A stretch of 64,000 nucleotides of DNA from Mucilaginibacter sp. SMC90 (GTDB lineage Bacteria; Bacteroidota; Bacteroidia; Sphingobacteriales; Sphingobacteriaceae): positions 5,332,001 through 5,396,000 of the forward strand of contig NZ_CP094527.1 of assembly GCF_022811725.1 (NCBI RefSeq), read 5' to 3'. Positions 19,601 to 27,438 of the stretch are shown in pieces; the first letter of the stretch is position 1, and each line of letters starts with the position of its first letter. The translations under genes and the position numbers were made by a program. The notes under the pieces were generated by a model. That model saw only the letters and a list, made by a program, of their open reading frames with translations. It was not told the origin of the DNA and did no database searches.

Positions 19601-19930
19601 TGCGGTGTGCATAATATCCCACCATTCATCCGTAAACATTTTTACTTTGCCATAAGGGATCTCATCTAAACCAACGTTACCGATAAATGCACGGTTAATG
19701 CCAACCTTCTTCATTGATTCAAGATCTTTAACCACACCTTCTTTAGATACGTTACCGGAGATCCAATACCAATAAACACTGGTTTGAACAGAATCAGGCG
19801 TGGTTTTAAAGCCACTATAAAGCGCATCCTTTTTTTGAGGTGGCCTTACCTGGCCAAAACTTTTTGTTCCTAAACCAATTGTATTTATCGCCAGTAGTGT
19901 TACGAAGGCTTTTTTGTAGATATTTTGCAT
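16685..19930 (-). CDS. Secreted GH106-type alpha-L-rhamnosidase
   Basis: A 1081-residue secreted enzyme with an N-terminal signal (AINTIGLGTKSFGQ). The opening FKTTPDSVQTSVYWYWISGN and VVKDLESMKKVGINRAFIGN are characteristic of family GH106, whose characterised members cleave terminal alpha-L-rhamnose from rhamnogalacturonan-type structures. The catalytic TIM-barrel part includes FKVAVEDSYETGSQNWTDDM and ENYGHWGFPGEF. The C-terminus is a galactose-binding-like sandwich (YHNTFNITRIEKGKHLLLDL, then VKVNGVAVGGVWTAPYQLD). The length is usual for the family. It is divergent from the antiporter and has no SusCD pair nearby, so import probably depends on systems elsewhere, or it works with the GH78-like neighbour. 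Confidence 0.88.
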   Translation of the reverse strand: MQNIYKKAFVTLLAINTIGLGTKSFGQVRPPQKKDALYSGFKTTPDSVQTSVYWYWISGNVSKEGVVKDLESMKKVGINRAFIGNVGLDEIPYGKVKMFTDEWWDIMHTALKTATRLKIDIGIFNGPGWSQSGGPWVKPEQSMRYLTSSSLTIKGPVSLNKKLDQPQKQFQDVRVIAFPAPVGYEERMSSSVISSLPANPHVSNLTDGDENTVYTIPNDPKPTVTIDAASPYTARSFVFYPAHKELRFEGDIQARDASGDYQTIKHFVVDRSNTNLNVGFNPYSPAAVSIPTTTSQSFRIVFTNGSQGSDIAELKISASPNVESYAEKTLAKMFQTPLPYWKEYQWRPQPVVDDQQYVINPQKVIDISKYMQADGTLKWDVPAGNWIIMRTGMTPTQVTNAPAPPEGRGLEIDKMSKKHIGEHFDAFLGQILKRIPEADRKSFKVAVEDSYETGSQNWTDDMLKNFNAKYGYDALPYLPVLSGAVVGSQDQSDRFLWDLRRFIADKVAYEYVGGLRDASHKHGLTTWLENYGHWGFPGEFLQYGGQSDEIGGEFWSEGDLGNIENRAASSSAHIYGKTRVSAESFTCAGGPFSRYPAMMKQRGDRFFTEGINNTLLHVYVTQPADSRLPGANAWFGNEFNRNNTWFYDMDLFINYIKRCNYMLRQGNYVADVAYFIGEDAPKMTGVRDPELPQGYSFDYINAEVLNGRAKVVNGKLVLPGGMSYKLLVLPKLATMRPALLKTITKLVNDGLAVLGPKPERSPSLQNYGTADTEIKKMASALWGDIDSVSVKTHRYGRGVVINGMDTQQALDLLKVAPDCKFNTVGQALFIHRRLSDGDMYFVSNQTGQDIDINAAFRVQGKTPELWDGTTGSSRDLPDYKQEGGITTVPLKLAAYQSAFVVFRKSAAASPAKGENFPDQQVLADLNTPWQVTFDAKKWGPANPVIFDKLIDWTLRPEDDIKYYSGPAIYHNTFNITRIEKGKHLLLDLGQVKAMAKVKVNGVAVGGVWTAPYQLDITKAIKQGRNTVDVEVVNTWVNRLIGDSRLQPGERHTSTTVNPYKPNSALEASGLTGPVTIKSVVY

Positions 19931-20194
19931 CAGGACAGATATTTTGTTTTATAAGCTTTATAACTCCAACCTGCTGTGGTTAGATCAATACGTTTGTACC
20001 CGAAAAAGCTCTTAAGTTTATAATAAAACAATACTAAAACTTTCGATATGATTTGGCATCCTGTACAATCTTGTCTTAAAAATATATGATGTTATCGAAC
20101 CAAAATAACATCTTTACAAACAAACAGCCACTTTGTATGATTCAAAAGAGTGTATCCTGTTAACCCTGCCAATTTTACTACGGCGTAGCTGCAT

Positions 20195-21454
20195 ATGGAA
20201 AACTATACTATAGTGATATTTATACTTGCTGTGATGATCGGTCTATCGGCTTTGGCCGATAAAATAAAACTGCCTTATCCTATTTTGCTGATCGTAGCGG
20301 GCATAGCGGTTGGTTTTGTTCCGGCAATCCCTGATATCGAGCTCAATCCTGAAATTGTTTTTCTGATATTTTTACCACCATTGCTGTATGATGCAGCTTT
20401 TAATATCTCGTTCCAAACGTTTAAAACCAACATTAACACTATAGGTACGCTGGCTATTTCGCTGGTATTTATTACGGCTTCGGGCATAGCAGTACTTGCT
20501 CATTATATTATACCGGGCATGACCTGGCCACTGGCCTTTGTATTGGGCGCTATTCTTTCGGCTACCGATGCAGTGGCGGCCATGAGCATTACCAAAGGCC
20601 TTGGATTATCACATAATACTAATACCATTTTAGAGGGCGAAAGTCTTGTTAATGATGCATCGGCACTGGTAGCCTATCGTTTTGCAGTAGCATCTGTTAC
20701 AGGTGCCGCCTTTATATTCTGGAAAGCAACACTGGATTTTTTTGTGCTGATGGCTGGTGGCTTCCTGGTGGGTTTGATAATGGGGAAAATACTGGCATTT
20801 ATTATCAAACGCGTACATCAAAACAACCTGGTAACTATAAGTTTTATGCTGCTGATGCCTTTTGTAACCTATCTCGTAGCCGAGCACTTTCATGTATCGG
20901 GCGTAATAGCAGTAGTTATATTAGGCCTGAGCATAGCCCGGTTTAGCGCAAAGGTTTTTCCCGAAAAGCTGAAACAGCAATCTAAATCCATCTGGGATAT
21001 CATTATTTTCTTGCTTAACGGGCTGATCTTTATTTTTATTGGCCTACAGTTTCCTTTCGTGATCAAAAACATTCCGCAGGCACAGGTATGGCCTTATGTT
21101 GGATATTCCTTCCTGATCACTGTTGTTGCGCTGGCTTTACGGATGTTGCGCGTGTTTCTTCAAAAAGTAAACCTGCAGGAAGCGTTTAAGAAAGGCAAAC
21201 ATAAAATAACTGAAGATGCCCTGCTCGATTTCAAGAACAGCCTGATCATCAGCTGGTCGGGCATGAGGGGCATTGTATCACTGGCTATTGCTATCGGTTT
21301 GCCGGCTACCTTAGCCGATGGCAGCCCTTTTCCGCAACGTAACGCCATTATATTTATTTCGGTAGTAGTAGTGCTGTTTACACTGATTGGTCAGGGGCTA
21401 ACTTTGCCATGGTTGGTAAAACGGCTCACTGATGAGCAGCCGGTACAGCAATAA
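20195..21454 (+). CDS. CPA1-family Na+(K+)/H+ antiporter
   Basis: A 419-residue integral membrane protein with about 12 hydrophobic segments from the N-terminal YTIVIFILAVMIGLSALADK to TLIGQGLTLPWLV. The ion-exchange core is visible: FLPPLLYDAAFN near residue 60 and GAILSATDAVAAM followed by EGESLVNDASALVAY (about 110-160), the Asp residues typical of CPA1 transporters. A late SWSGMRGIVSLAIAIGLP motif is also diagnostic. It has no large C-terminal cytoplasmic tail, unlike YjcE-type homologues of more than 500 residues. It exchanges monovalent cations for protons in pH and salt homeostasis. Transcribed alone, divergent from the GH106 gene; it ends 14 bp from the convergent kinase. Confidence 0.9.
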   Translation: MENYTIVIFILAVMIGLSALADKIKLPYPILLIVAGIAVGFVPAIPDIELNPEIVFLIFLPPLLYDAAFNISFQTFKTNINTIGTLAISLVFITASGIAVLAHYIIPGMTWPLAFVLGAILSATDAVAAMSITKGLGLSHNTNTILEGESLVNDASALVAYRFAVASVTGAAFIFWKATLDFFVLMAGGFLVGLIMGKILAFIIKRVHQNNLVTISFMLLMPFVTYLVAEHFHVSGVIAVVILGLSIARFSAKVFPEKLKQQSKSIWDIIIFLLNGLIFIFIGLQFPFVIKNIPQAQVWPYVGYSFLITVVALALRMLRVFLQKVNLQEAFKKGKHKITEDALLDFKNSLIISWSGMRGIVSLAIAIGLPATLADGSPFPQRNAIIFISVVVVLFTLIGQGLTLPWLVKRLTDEQPVQQ

Positions 21455-21468
21455 CAGACCAATTGCTA

Positions 21469-22662
21469 TTATAAAGGAAGCTTAAAATAAAACACCGAAC
21501 CTTTGCCATATTCGCTGTTTACGCCTACTTCTCCGCCGTGGCTTTCAACTATCTCGCGAGAAAGGTACAAACCCAAACCATAGCCTTTTGTGCCTGCAGC
21601 CCTTTCGTGGTAAATACGGGAATAACGACAAAACAGCAATTTTTGATCGGCTGGCTTAATACCACGCCCCTTATCCTGCACGGATATAATGGCTTTATTG
21701 CCGGCAACTTCGCAGGTTAGTGTAATTATACTTTTTACAGATGAAAATTTCACCGCGTTGTTAACGTAATTCACAAGCACCTGCATCAGCTTATCATAAT
21801 CGGCGGTAATCCAGGCTGCTTTCAACACCTTCAACTTAAACTTCCGGTCGGGATAAAGTACCATCATGTCTGCAGTTACGTGTTCTACCAGTTCGGCAAG
21901 ATCAAAGCGGCTTTGCTGTAAGGTGAGTTTAGCATCCTGAACCTGCGATAGCGTCAAAAAGTTATTGATCAGTTGGGCCATGCTTACGGTTTGCTGATCG
22001 GCTTTGAGCATTTTGTCTTCCAATAGTTTATTATTCTCTATGCGGGCAACGCGGGCAGTGTTTTGAATATAGAGTTTAATAGTACTTAAGGGGGTGCGCA
22101 ATTCATGGTTCAAAAAAGCCATCATATCGTTTTTACGAAGCTCTTCCTGCTTGGCAGCGGTTATATCAGTTAGGGTGCCCATCATTTTCATGGCCAAACC
22201 ATCGCTGCAGTAAAGTTTTCCGGTTATTTTAAGCCAGCGGCCATAGCAGCCATCTGCAGTATTGATATGTAATTCTGTTTCAAATTCCTGCTGACTGCTG
22301 CAAGCAGATTTAGCGGTTTCCAAAACGTGCCTCTGGTTCCATTGCAACAACTTTTGCATCAATACAACCAAACTAAAAGAACTACTGCCCTTCATGCCTA
22401 AAAAACTGCTGGCAACAGGGCATAAATGAAACTTTTTACTGTACACGCCATAACTCCACATTCCTATCCCTGCGGTAGCCAATACATTGGTTATAGCCAT
22501 TTCGCGGGTATGCGCCCGTTCAGATATATCAACTAAAAAGGCATAAGGGTTTAGTACCTTACCCGGAAATGCTGGCTCAATAAAATTATCAGAATTGCCA
22601 AACGCTGCGATTTGCCCGTTAGCATTAATTAATTGTTGTGGGGTTGCGGTTAATGTTGCCAT
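21469..22662 (-). CDS. PAS-domain sensor histidine kinase, cytoplasmic
   Basis: A 397-residue kinase with no clear membrane segment. Residues 55-170 form a PAS-like region with a PAC tail (WLKITGKLYC, GTLTDITAAK). The HisKA domain carries MAFLNHELRTPLS with phospho-acceptor H186. The HATPase domain has the N-box VLVNYVNNAVKFSS, the G1 block ISVQDKGRGIKP and the G2 block GTKGYGLGLYLSREIVESHG. Bacteroidota often have such orphan kinases. No response regulator is adjacent, but 65 bp upstream lies the direct-repeat pair that also precedes 23316-25523 and 26944-27312, so these genes may be co-regulated, possibly by the LytTR protein at 25621. Confidence 0.9.
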   Translation of the reverse strand: MATLTATPQQLINANGQIAAFGNSDNFIEPAFPGKVLNPYAFLVDISERAHTREMAITNVLATAGIGMWSYGVYSKKFHLCPVASSFLGMKGSSSFSLVVLMQKLLQWNQRHVLETAKSACSSQQEFETELHINTADGCYGRWLKITGKLYCSDGLAMKMMGTLTDITAAKQEELRKNDMMAFLNHELRTPLSTIKLYIQNTARVARIENNKLLEDKMLKADQQTVSMAQLINNFLTLSQVQDAKLTLQQSRFDLAELVEHVTADMMVLYPDRKFKLKVLKAAWITADYDKLMQVLVNYVNNAVKFSSVKSIITLTCEVAGNKAIISVQDKGRGIKPADQKLLFCRYSRIYHERAAGTKGYGLGLYLSREIVESHGGEVGVNSEYGKGSVFYFKLPL

Positions 22663-22727
22663 GAGCTTGGGGTGATAATTTTTGTTATCATAAAACTAAG
22701 GCTACTTTAAAGGCTTTGGCTTTGGGA

Positions 22728-22757
22728 TTCGTTGAATGGGCAAAAACTATCGGTGAA
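22728..22757. promoter_or_regulatory. Candidate LytTR operator, copy A
   Basis: Direct repeats TTCGTTGAA (22728-22736) and ATCGGTGAA (22749-22757), exactly 21 bp apart, with the spacer TGGGCAAAAACT. The same arrangement, including a GGCAAAA spacer, occurs at 25571 and 27374. It lies 65 bp upstream of the kinase start at 22662. Confidence 0.55.
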
Positions 22758-22824
22758 GGGCTGATGGCTTTAGGCACATGCGTTTCCTGCCATAACAGTT
22801 ACACAAGGAATAAAAATCAGGGAT

Positions 22825-23121
22825 CGTGCGATTCCCTTCTTGAGAGCAGGACTGTTACATTCTAATGTATAGCCGCAAGTTCAAGCGTCTTTCGCCATAG
22901 CCGTTAACTAAGAGAGTAATTTGGAGTAGGCCATTTAAAATCCCCTCTCGAGAGGGGGGAGCGATGGAAGAAGCGGGTGGAGGGGTGTGTTATACAAGCG
23001 ATAAACCGCGCGCAGACTAACACACCCCTCCACCCCTCTCGAGAGGGGAATCGCACATTCCCACGCTTTTGAATAGTCTTAACCCCTTCAGTTAACGGCT
23101 ATGGCGTCTTTCGCTTGAATT
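22825..23121. repeat. Composite palindromic repeat, copy 2 (long inverted form)
   Basis: Outer arms GCCATAGCCGTTAACT (near 22893-22909) and its inverse AGTTAACGGCTATGGC (near 23090-23105) enclose a palindromic core at 22940-23050 with CCCCTCTCGAGAGGGG at both ends and GGGGTGTGTTA/TAACACACCCC inside. A partial extra start (GTGCGATTCCCTTCTTGAGAG) lies at 22825-22848. The flank AAAAGCGTGGGAATGTGCGATTCCCC, read leftwards, matches copy 1, so the core is inverted relative to it. Confidence 0.82.
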
Positions 23122-23138
23122 ATTGCTCAGGTAAGCAA

Positions 23139-23301
23139 ACACTGGTCGAAGTTTAGCGTAACTTCGTCCTAAAATAGCTGAAGCATCCTGCTTCAGCATT
23201 AAATGAATAGCAAATAAAACCAAAGCAATTGTATCAACTCAAGCTGAAAGCTCGCCTTGTTTTGGGTCAAAGTTACGCTGTCGCACACCTACGACCAGTG
23301 T
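23139..23301. repeat. Second palindromic element with inner hairpin
   Basis: Arms ACACTGGTCG and AGCGTAACTT (23139-23164) are mirrored by AAGTTACGCT (23270-23279) and CGACCAGTGT (23292-23301). Inside is a perfect hairpin GCTGAAGCA-TCC-TGCTTCAGC (23177-23197). It abuts copy 2 of the composite repeat, so the whole 22663-23315 gap is mostly repeat DNA and holds no gene. Confidence 0.75.
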
Positions 23302-23315
23302 ATGGTATAGAAAAC

Positions 23316-25523
23316 CTACACTAACGTACCGTAAAAATGCTTGGCATCATCAATGGCATTAAGGCATACCCCGGTAATATCATTGATAAGCCGCAAAGTT
23401 TCAGTGTCGGCAGTTGTGGCTTGTTCCAGCTCATCCAGATCGGCTTCCAAAGCGGGCAATAATCCCATGATGGCAACCGTAGTTTTCATGTTATGGGCTG
23501 TGCTTTTCAAACCTGCAAAATCTTCGGCACTAAACATATTTTTCAACGTATTTACATCAGCTAATGTAAGCTCGATAAACTGCGAGGTTACCAACTTTTC
23601 ATAAGCCGCATTTCCCTTGCTGATATCCTTCATATAGTTCAGATCAATATACTGGTACGTATATTCATTGATTGCAGCAGGCTGTTCCGGTCGTGATGCG
23701 CCGGGTACAAACTTCAGGATCAGCTTAAACAGGTCATCATCATTAACAGGTTTTGCTATATATTCATTCATGCCGTGGCTCAAACATTTTTCACGTTCGC
23801 CGGCCATGGCGTGGGCGGTCATGGCAATAACCGGTATATCCAGCTCCAGATCATTACGAATGTGGTATGTTGCCGTATAGCCATCCATTTTAGGCATCTG
23901 GATGTCCATCAACACAACATTATACACTTCGGATTGTAGTTTATTGATAGCCTCTTCGCCATTTGATACCACATCAAACCCAACATCCCATTGTGTGAGC
24001 ATATGTTTCATCAAACTTTGGTTCATGATATTATCATCAACTACCAAAATATTTAAATCGTGACTTACCTTTGGTTTTAAATCAATAACATCATCATTAA
24101 CGTGCCCGGTAAGCTGTTCATCAGCAATAGTATAAGGGATATAGAAATTAAACTCGGTACCTTTTCCCGGCTCACTGGAAACTTCTATTTCGCCAAGCTG
24201 CAAAACCACCAGGTCTTTAACTATCGAAAGCCCCAGCCCTGTGCCGCCATAACTGCGGGTAATGGAATCTTCGGCCTGGTTAAATCGCTCAAATATAGAA
24301 GCCAGCTTATCCTTCTGAATACCTATGCCATCGTCGGCCACGCGGATACCCAGCTTTATGGTTTTATCTGTTACTTGTTTATTATAAACCTCAACCCTGA
24401 TACAGCCATACTCGCTAAATTTCATGGCGTTACCAATCAGGTTTACCAGGATTTGTGTTAAACGTGTGGCATCACCAATAAGTGTATCAGGCACATCAGA
24501 AGCTATATTACTGTTAAAAGCAAGGCCCTTTTCCTTTATCCGTTCGTTAAACAAAGTTTCGATCGAATCTATCAATCCCCGTACACTGAAAGGTGAATGT
24601 ACGATCCGCATCATACCGGCTTCAATTTTTGAAAGATCAAGAATATCATTAATAATAGCCATCAGGTTTTCCCCTGCCTTTTGAATAGAACCAACAAACT
24701 CATCGGCATCGACATCAATTTTACGGCGTTTGAGCAAATTGGTAAAACCGAGTATAGCATTAAGCGGCGTACGGATCTCATGGCTCATATTGGCCAAAAA
24801 GTTTTCTTTGATAAGTAATGCCTCACGTGCTGTTTTTTCCGACTCGTTAAGCCTGTTGATGAGCCTGTTTTGCTGCCTGAACTGGTTAACAATAAACCAG
24901 CATAAAGTGCCACCGCTTAAAAACATAAATACCATGAGGATATTGCCATACATCCGCGCTTTGCTACTATTATCAATAACGGCCACGCTCAATTCATCCA
25001 TCATTTTTTGACGGTTATCATAAATTTTATGGGTAACGTCTGTAATTTCGTTAGAGATGCGGCGGGCACGGGGATTAGCAATAAAACTGGTATCATTCAT
25101 ATTGCCGGTTTTATGATAATGGTTCAGCAATTCGTTTTTGATCCGCACCTTTTCATCGGCCAAAATATTAAGCCGTTCAAGGTATTGTTTAACTTTTGCA
25201 TTATGGTTTCTTCCGCGAAGCGAATCAAGATAATCTTTAACAGCTTTAATTTTGGCATCAACACCTTCCAGGTGTGAAGTATCATCGGTGGCAATGGCGG
25301 CCCGTATGCGGGCTTCAACACCCAGCAGGTCGCGGTCAATTTCGCGGAGGTGGTTACTGGTATGTAGTTCGCGCAGCAGGCTTTCATTCCCTTTGCGCAT
25401 TGACTGCATGTTTTGTGAAAAATTATATTGGATAACCAGCAACAAAATTGTACCTGCAACAAATGATGCCAGAATTAGGTAAGCAAACTTTTTATTAGCC
25501 ATTACTGATGACGCTGAACGCAT
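23316..25523 (-). CDS. Hybrid sensor histidine kinase with receiver and HPt domains
   Basis: A 735-residue multi-step phosphorelay protein. A membrane segment at 13-33 and another at 193-212 bracket a helical periplasmic sensor region resembling CHASE3. HisKA carries NMSHEIRTPLNAILGF with H248; the HATPase domain follows (LVNLIGNAMKFSE, ADDGIGIQKDKL, GGTGLGLSIVKDL). A receiver domain has NILVVDDN and the phospho-acceptor D540 in VVLMDIQMPKMDG. The HPt domain carries STAHNMKTTVAIMG with H677. The full His-Asp-His chain is intact; the last Asp is presumably the D53 of the LytTR regulator encoded 98 bp upstream, or another regulator. A 21-bp-period repeat 48 bp upstream suggests LytTR control. 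Confidence 0.92.
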   Translation of the reverse strand: MRSASSVMANKKFAYLILASFVAGTILLLVIQYNFSQNMQSMRKGNESLLRELHTSNHLREIDRDLLGVEARIRAAIATDDTSHLEGVDAKIKAVKDYLDSLRGRNHNAKVKQYLERLNILADEKVRIKNELLNHYHKTGNMNDTSFIANPRARRISNEITDVTHKIYDNRQKMMDELSVAVIDNSSKARMYGNILMVFMFLSGGTLCWFIVNQFRQQNRLINRLNESEKTAREALLIKENFLANMSHEIRTPLNAILGFTNLLKRRKIDVDADEFVGSIQKAGENLMAIINDILDLSKIEAGMMRIVHSPFSVRGLIDSIETLFNERIKEKGLAFNSNIASDVPDTLIGDATRLTQILVNLIGNAMKFSEYGCIRVEVYNKQVTDKTIKLGIRVADDGIGIQKDKLASIFERFNQAEDSITRSYGGTGLGLSIVKDLVVLQLGEIEVSSEPGKGTEFNFYIPYTIADEQLTGHVNDDVIDLKPKVSHDLNILVVDDNIMNQSLMKHMLTQWDVGFDVVSNGEEAINKLQSEVYNVVLMDIQMPKMDGYTATYHIRNDLELDIPVIAMTAHAMAGEREKCLSHGMNEYIAKPVNDDDLFKLILKFVPGASRPEQPAAINEYTYQYIDLNYMKDISKGNAAYEKLVTSQFIELTLADVNTLKNMFSAEDFAGLKSTAHNMKTTVAIMGLLPALEADLDELEQATTADTETLRLINDITGVCLNAIDDAKHFYGTLV

Positions 25524-25570
25524 TGGTGATAAGTAAATATGCAGGTGTTAAATTTATTTTAATTGCAAAA

Positions 25571-25600
25571 ATCGTTCAACAAGGCAAAACTATCGTTAAA
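25571..25600. promoter_or_regulatory. Candidate LytTR operator, copy B
   Basis: Direct repeats ATCGTTCAA (25571-25579) and ATCGTTAAA (25592-25600), 21 bp apart, with spacer CAAGGCAAAACT. It lies 48 bp upstream of the hybrid kinase start and just after the stop of the LytTR gene, so it serves the kinase. Confidence 0.6.
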
Positions 25601-25620
25601 CCGCCCGGCGCTGTCGATGG

Positions 25621-26316
25621 CTAAAAAACGTTCATACGGCTATTTAATGTTTTACGGTAAGCATCGGCTACAGGTAAAAATTTACCCGCAATTACCAAAC
25701 CGCCATCCTGAAGGGTATCAATTTTGTCAAGGGCAATAATGTATGAACGGTGCACCCTGATAAACTTAGACGAAGGCAGTTTTTCTTCGGCCGATTTTAA
25801 AGTGCCATGTATGGCGTATTCTTTTTTGAGGGTATAAAACTTAACGTAATCGCCCATGGCTTCGGCATACAAAATATCATCAAGCATCAGTTTGCGGGTG
25901 ATATTTGAATCGCGTACAAAAATGAACTCATCGCTTTTTTGAGGCATTTCTTCTTTTCGGCCACTCAATACCTCACGGGCTTTGCCCACAGCCTGTAAAA
26001 ACCTGCCGGGTGTAACTGGCTTAACCAGATAATCAGCTACGCTTAGTTCAAACGCTTCAACGGCGTATTCTTTTTTTGAAGTAGTAAAAATCACTACTAT
26101 ATCCTTGTTTTTAAGGTTACGGGTAAGCTCCAGGCCGTCCATACCGGGCATTTCAATATCAAGAAAAAGGAGATCGACGTTTTGGTTTTGGAGATGATTA
26201 TAAGCCTCCATTGCGGTACAGTATTCGCAAATAACATCCAGGTCATTAACCTGGCTGGCCAGGTGGCTCAACGTAGCGCGGGCTATTGGATTATCATCAA
26301 CAATTAAACTGGTCAT
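25621..26316 (-). CDS. LytTR-family response regulator
   Basis: A 231-residue regulator. The receiver domain shows SLIVDDNP, phospho-acceptor D53 in LLFLDIEMPGMDG and a conserved Lys in YLVKPVTPGRFL. The LytTR DNA-binding domain begins near residue 130 (DEFIFVRDSNITRKLMLDDI) and holds FIRVHRSYIIALDKID. It is a paralogue of the regulator at 3517-4254. It lies directly upstream of the hybrid kinase on the same strand, and three sites matching the paired-repeat layout of LytTR operators surround it, so it is the best candidate to bind them. Its own upstream region does not show the repeat. Confidence 0.93.
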   Translation of the reverse strand: MTSLIVDDNPIARATLSHLASQVNDLDVICEYCTAMEAYNHLQNQNVDLLFLDIEMPGMDGLELTRNLKNKDIVVIFTTSKKEYAVEAFELSVADYLVKPVTPGRFLQAVGKAREVLSGRKEEMPQKSDEFIFVRDSNITRKLMLDDILYAEAMGDYVKFYTLKKEYAIHGTLKSAEEKLPSSKFIRVHRSYIIALDKIDTLQDGGLVIAGKFLPVADAYRKTLNSRMNVF

Positions 26317-26426
26317 GAGCTGGCTTGAATAATATTGCTAAGATAATCATTTTACTTTTTGCTCATGGCCTTCCGTTTGCATCCGGAAGACCAATTGAGC
26401 CAAAAGCGGTTATTTAACAGGGGATA

Positions 26427-26900
26427 TTATCTGAAATGTGACCTCAGCATCCATGCCATGCCTTCGTGGGTTTCCATCAAGCCAGTAATAAAATCGCTGG
26501 TACCGGCATCTTTGTATTTACTAACAAAAGGGTCGATATTGCCACGGATAAACTCAATGATACTTTCATGGTCTTCAAGCAGTTCTTTCAAAAAGCCAAG
26601 GCTATCGTTTTTATGATCAAGCTTTTCGGTTAAATGGGTAAGTTGTAATAGCTGGGTTAAAGTAGCAGGCGCGTAATGACCTATTTTACGGATGCGCTCG
26701 GCTACGCTATCCATTATTTCGTCAAGTTCGTTGTACTGCTGTTCAAAAAATACGTGCATAGAGTGAAAGTCAGGGCCTTCAATGTTCCAGTGTGCATTAC
26801 GTGTTTTGGTGTACAATACAAATTCGTCAGCAAGTAATTTAGCTAACTGGTCTGAAACAGCCTGACGGTCTGCTTCATTAATTCCGATGTTTGCTTTCAT
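26427..26900 (-). CDS. dps: Dps-family DNA-binding ferritin-like protein
   Basis: A 157-residue protein from the ATG at 26900 (MKANIGINEADRQ). A longer start at 26951 overlaps the upstream stop in ATGAGTGA and would add 17 residues. The ferroxidase signature is present: TRNAHWNIEGPDFHSMHVFF followed by EQQYNELDEIMDSVAERIR, giving the His, Asp and Glu ligands shared across the dodecamer interface. Dps proteins oxidise and store iron using peroxide and protect DNA in stationary phase. There is no basic N-terminal tail, so direct DNA binding is uncertain. The gene is coupled to the membrane protein upstream, which bears the LytTR-like site. Confidence 0.93.
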   Translation of the reverse strand: MKANIGINEADRQAVSDQLAKLLADEFVLYTKTRNAHWNIEGPDFHSMHVFFEQQYNELDEIMDSVAERIRKIGHYAPATLTQLLQLTHLTEKLDHKNDSLGFLKELLEDHESIIEFIRGNIDPFVSKYKDAGTSDFITGLMETHEGMAWMLRSHFR

Positions 26901-26943
26901 GATATTCTGTTTTTGTGTGGTTGATATATTTTTATCTCGTAAC

Positions 26944-27312
26944 TCACTCATATTTTGAAGGATGGGTGTAATTACTAAACATTTTTTTCACAGGACAATA
27001 TAGCGTAAATGCTGTTACCTCAAGGTAAAAAATCACGGGTGCAATGATAATCATGGCATGGGTATGATAATTCCAGTCAATAGATGACAGTATGGGCATG
27101 GTAAACACCATCGCTCCTCGTATCACAGCCTCGGTAGTGCTTAAATTTTCGGGAGAATCGTCTGGAAAATAACGCTTCAGAAAATTATCTAAAACCGGTT
27201 TCGGCTGTTTAACCTCCTGCCGTACGGGTGCTTTATCTAACTCAATATCTACTTTCTGCCTCCTGCTTTTAGCAAGATCTCTTGGATCGGGTGGTAACTG
27301 CAATATCTTCAT
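26944..27312 (-). CDS. Small membrane-associated protein of unknown function
   Basis: A 122-residue protein from the ATG at 27312 (MKILQLPPDPRDLAKS); the frame extends to a TTG at 27420 but that stretch overlaps the repeat-bearing promoter region. The N-terminal half is charged and probably cytoplasmic. The C-terminal half has hydrophobic stretches (VIRGAMVFTMPILSSI and HAMIIIAPVIFYLEVTAFTL) ending in TLYCPVKKMF, reminiscent of the last part of DUF2892/YgaP-like membrane domains. No function can be assigned. Its stop overlaps the possible long start of Dps by 8 bp, so it probably forms an operon with dps. Confidence 0.7.
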   Translation of the reverse strand: MKILQLPPDPRDLAKSRRQKVDIELDKAPVRQEVKQPKPVLDNFLKRYFPDDSPENLSTTEAVIRGAMVFTMPILSSIDWNYHTHAMIIIAPVIFYLEVTAFTLYCPVKKMFSNYTHPSKYE

Positions 27313-27373
27313 GGCATAGCTTTTAAGGTTATGACATAAAATTAACGCCCCGGCACTTAACACATTTACCAAA

Positions 27374-27403
27374 TTCGTTGAACGGGCAAAAACCATCGTT
27401 AAA
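27374..27403. promoter_or_regulatory. Candidate LytTR operator, copy C
   Basis: Direct repeats TTCGTTGAA (27374-27382) and ATCGTTAAA (27395-27403), 21 bp apart, spacer CGGGCAAAAACC. It is 61 bp upstream of the membrane protein/dps unit. Reading leftwards, TTTTTG in the spacer followed 18 bp later by TAAATGTG is near the Bacteroidota promoter pattern (TTTG, then TAnnTTTG). Confidence 0.6.
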
Positions 27404-27438
27404 AACCCATTTTTAAACAAGTGGTGTTTAAATTTCTA

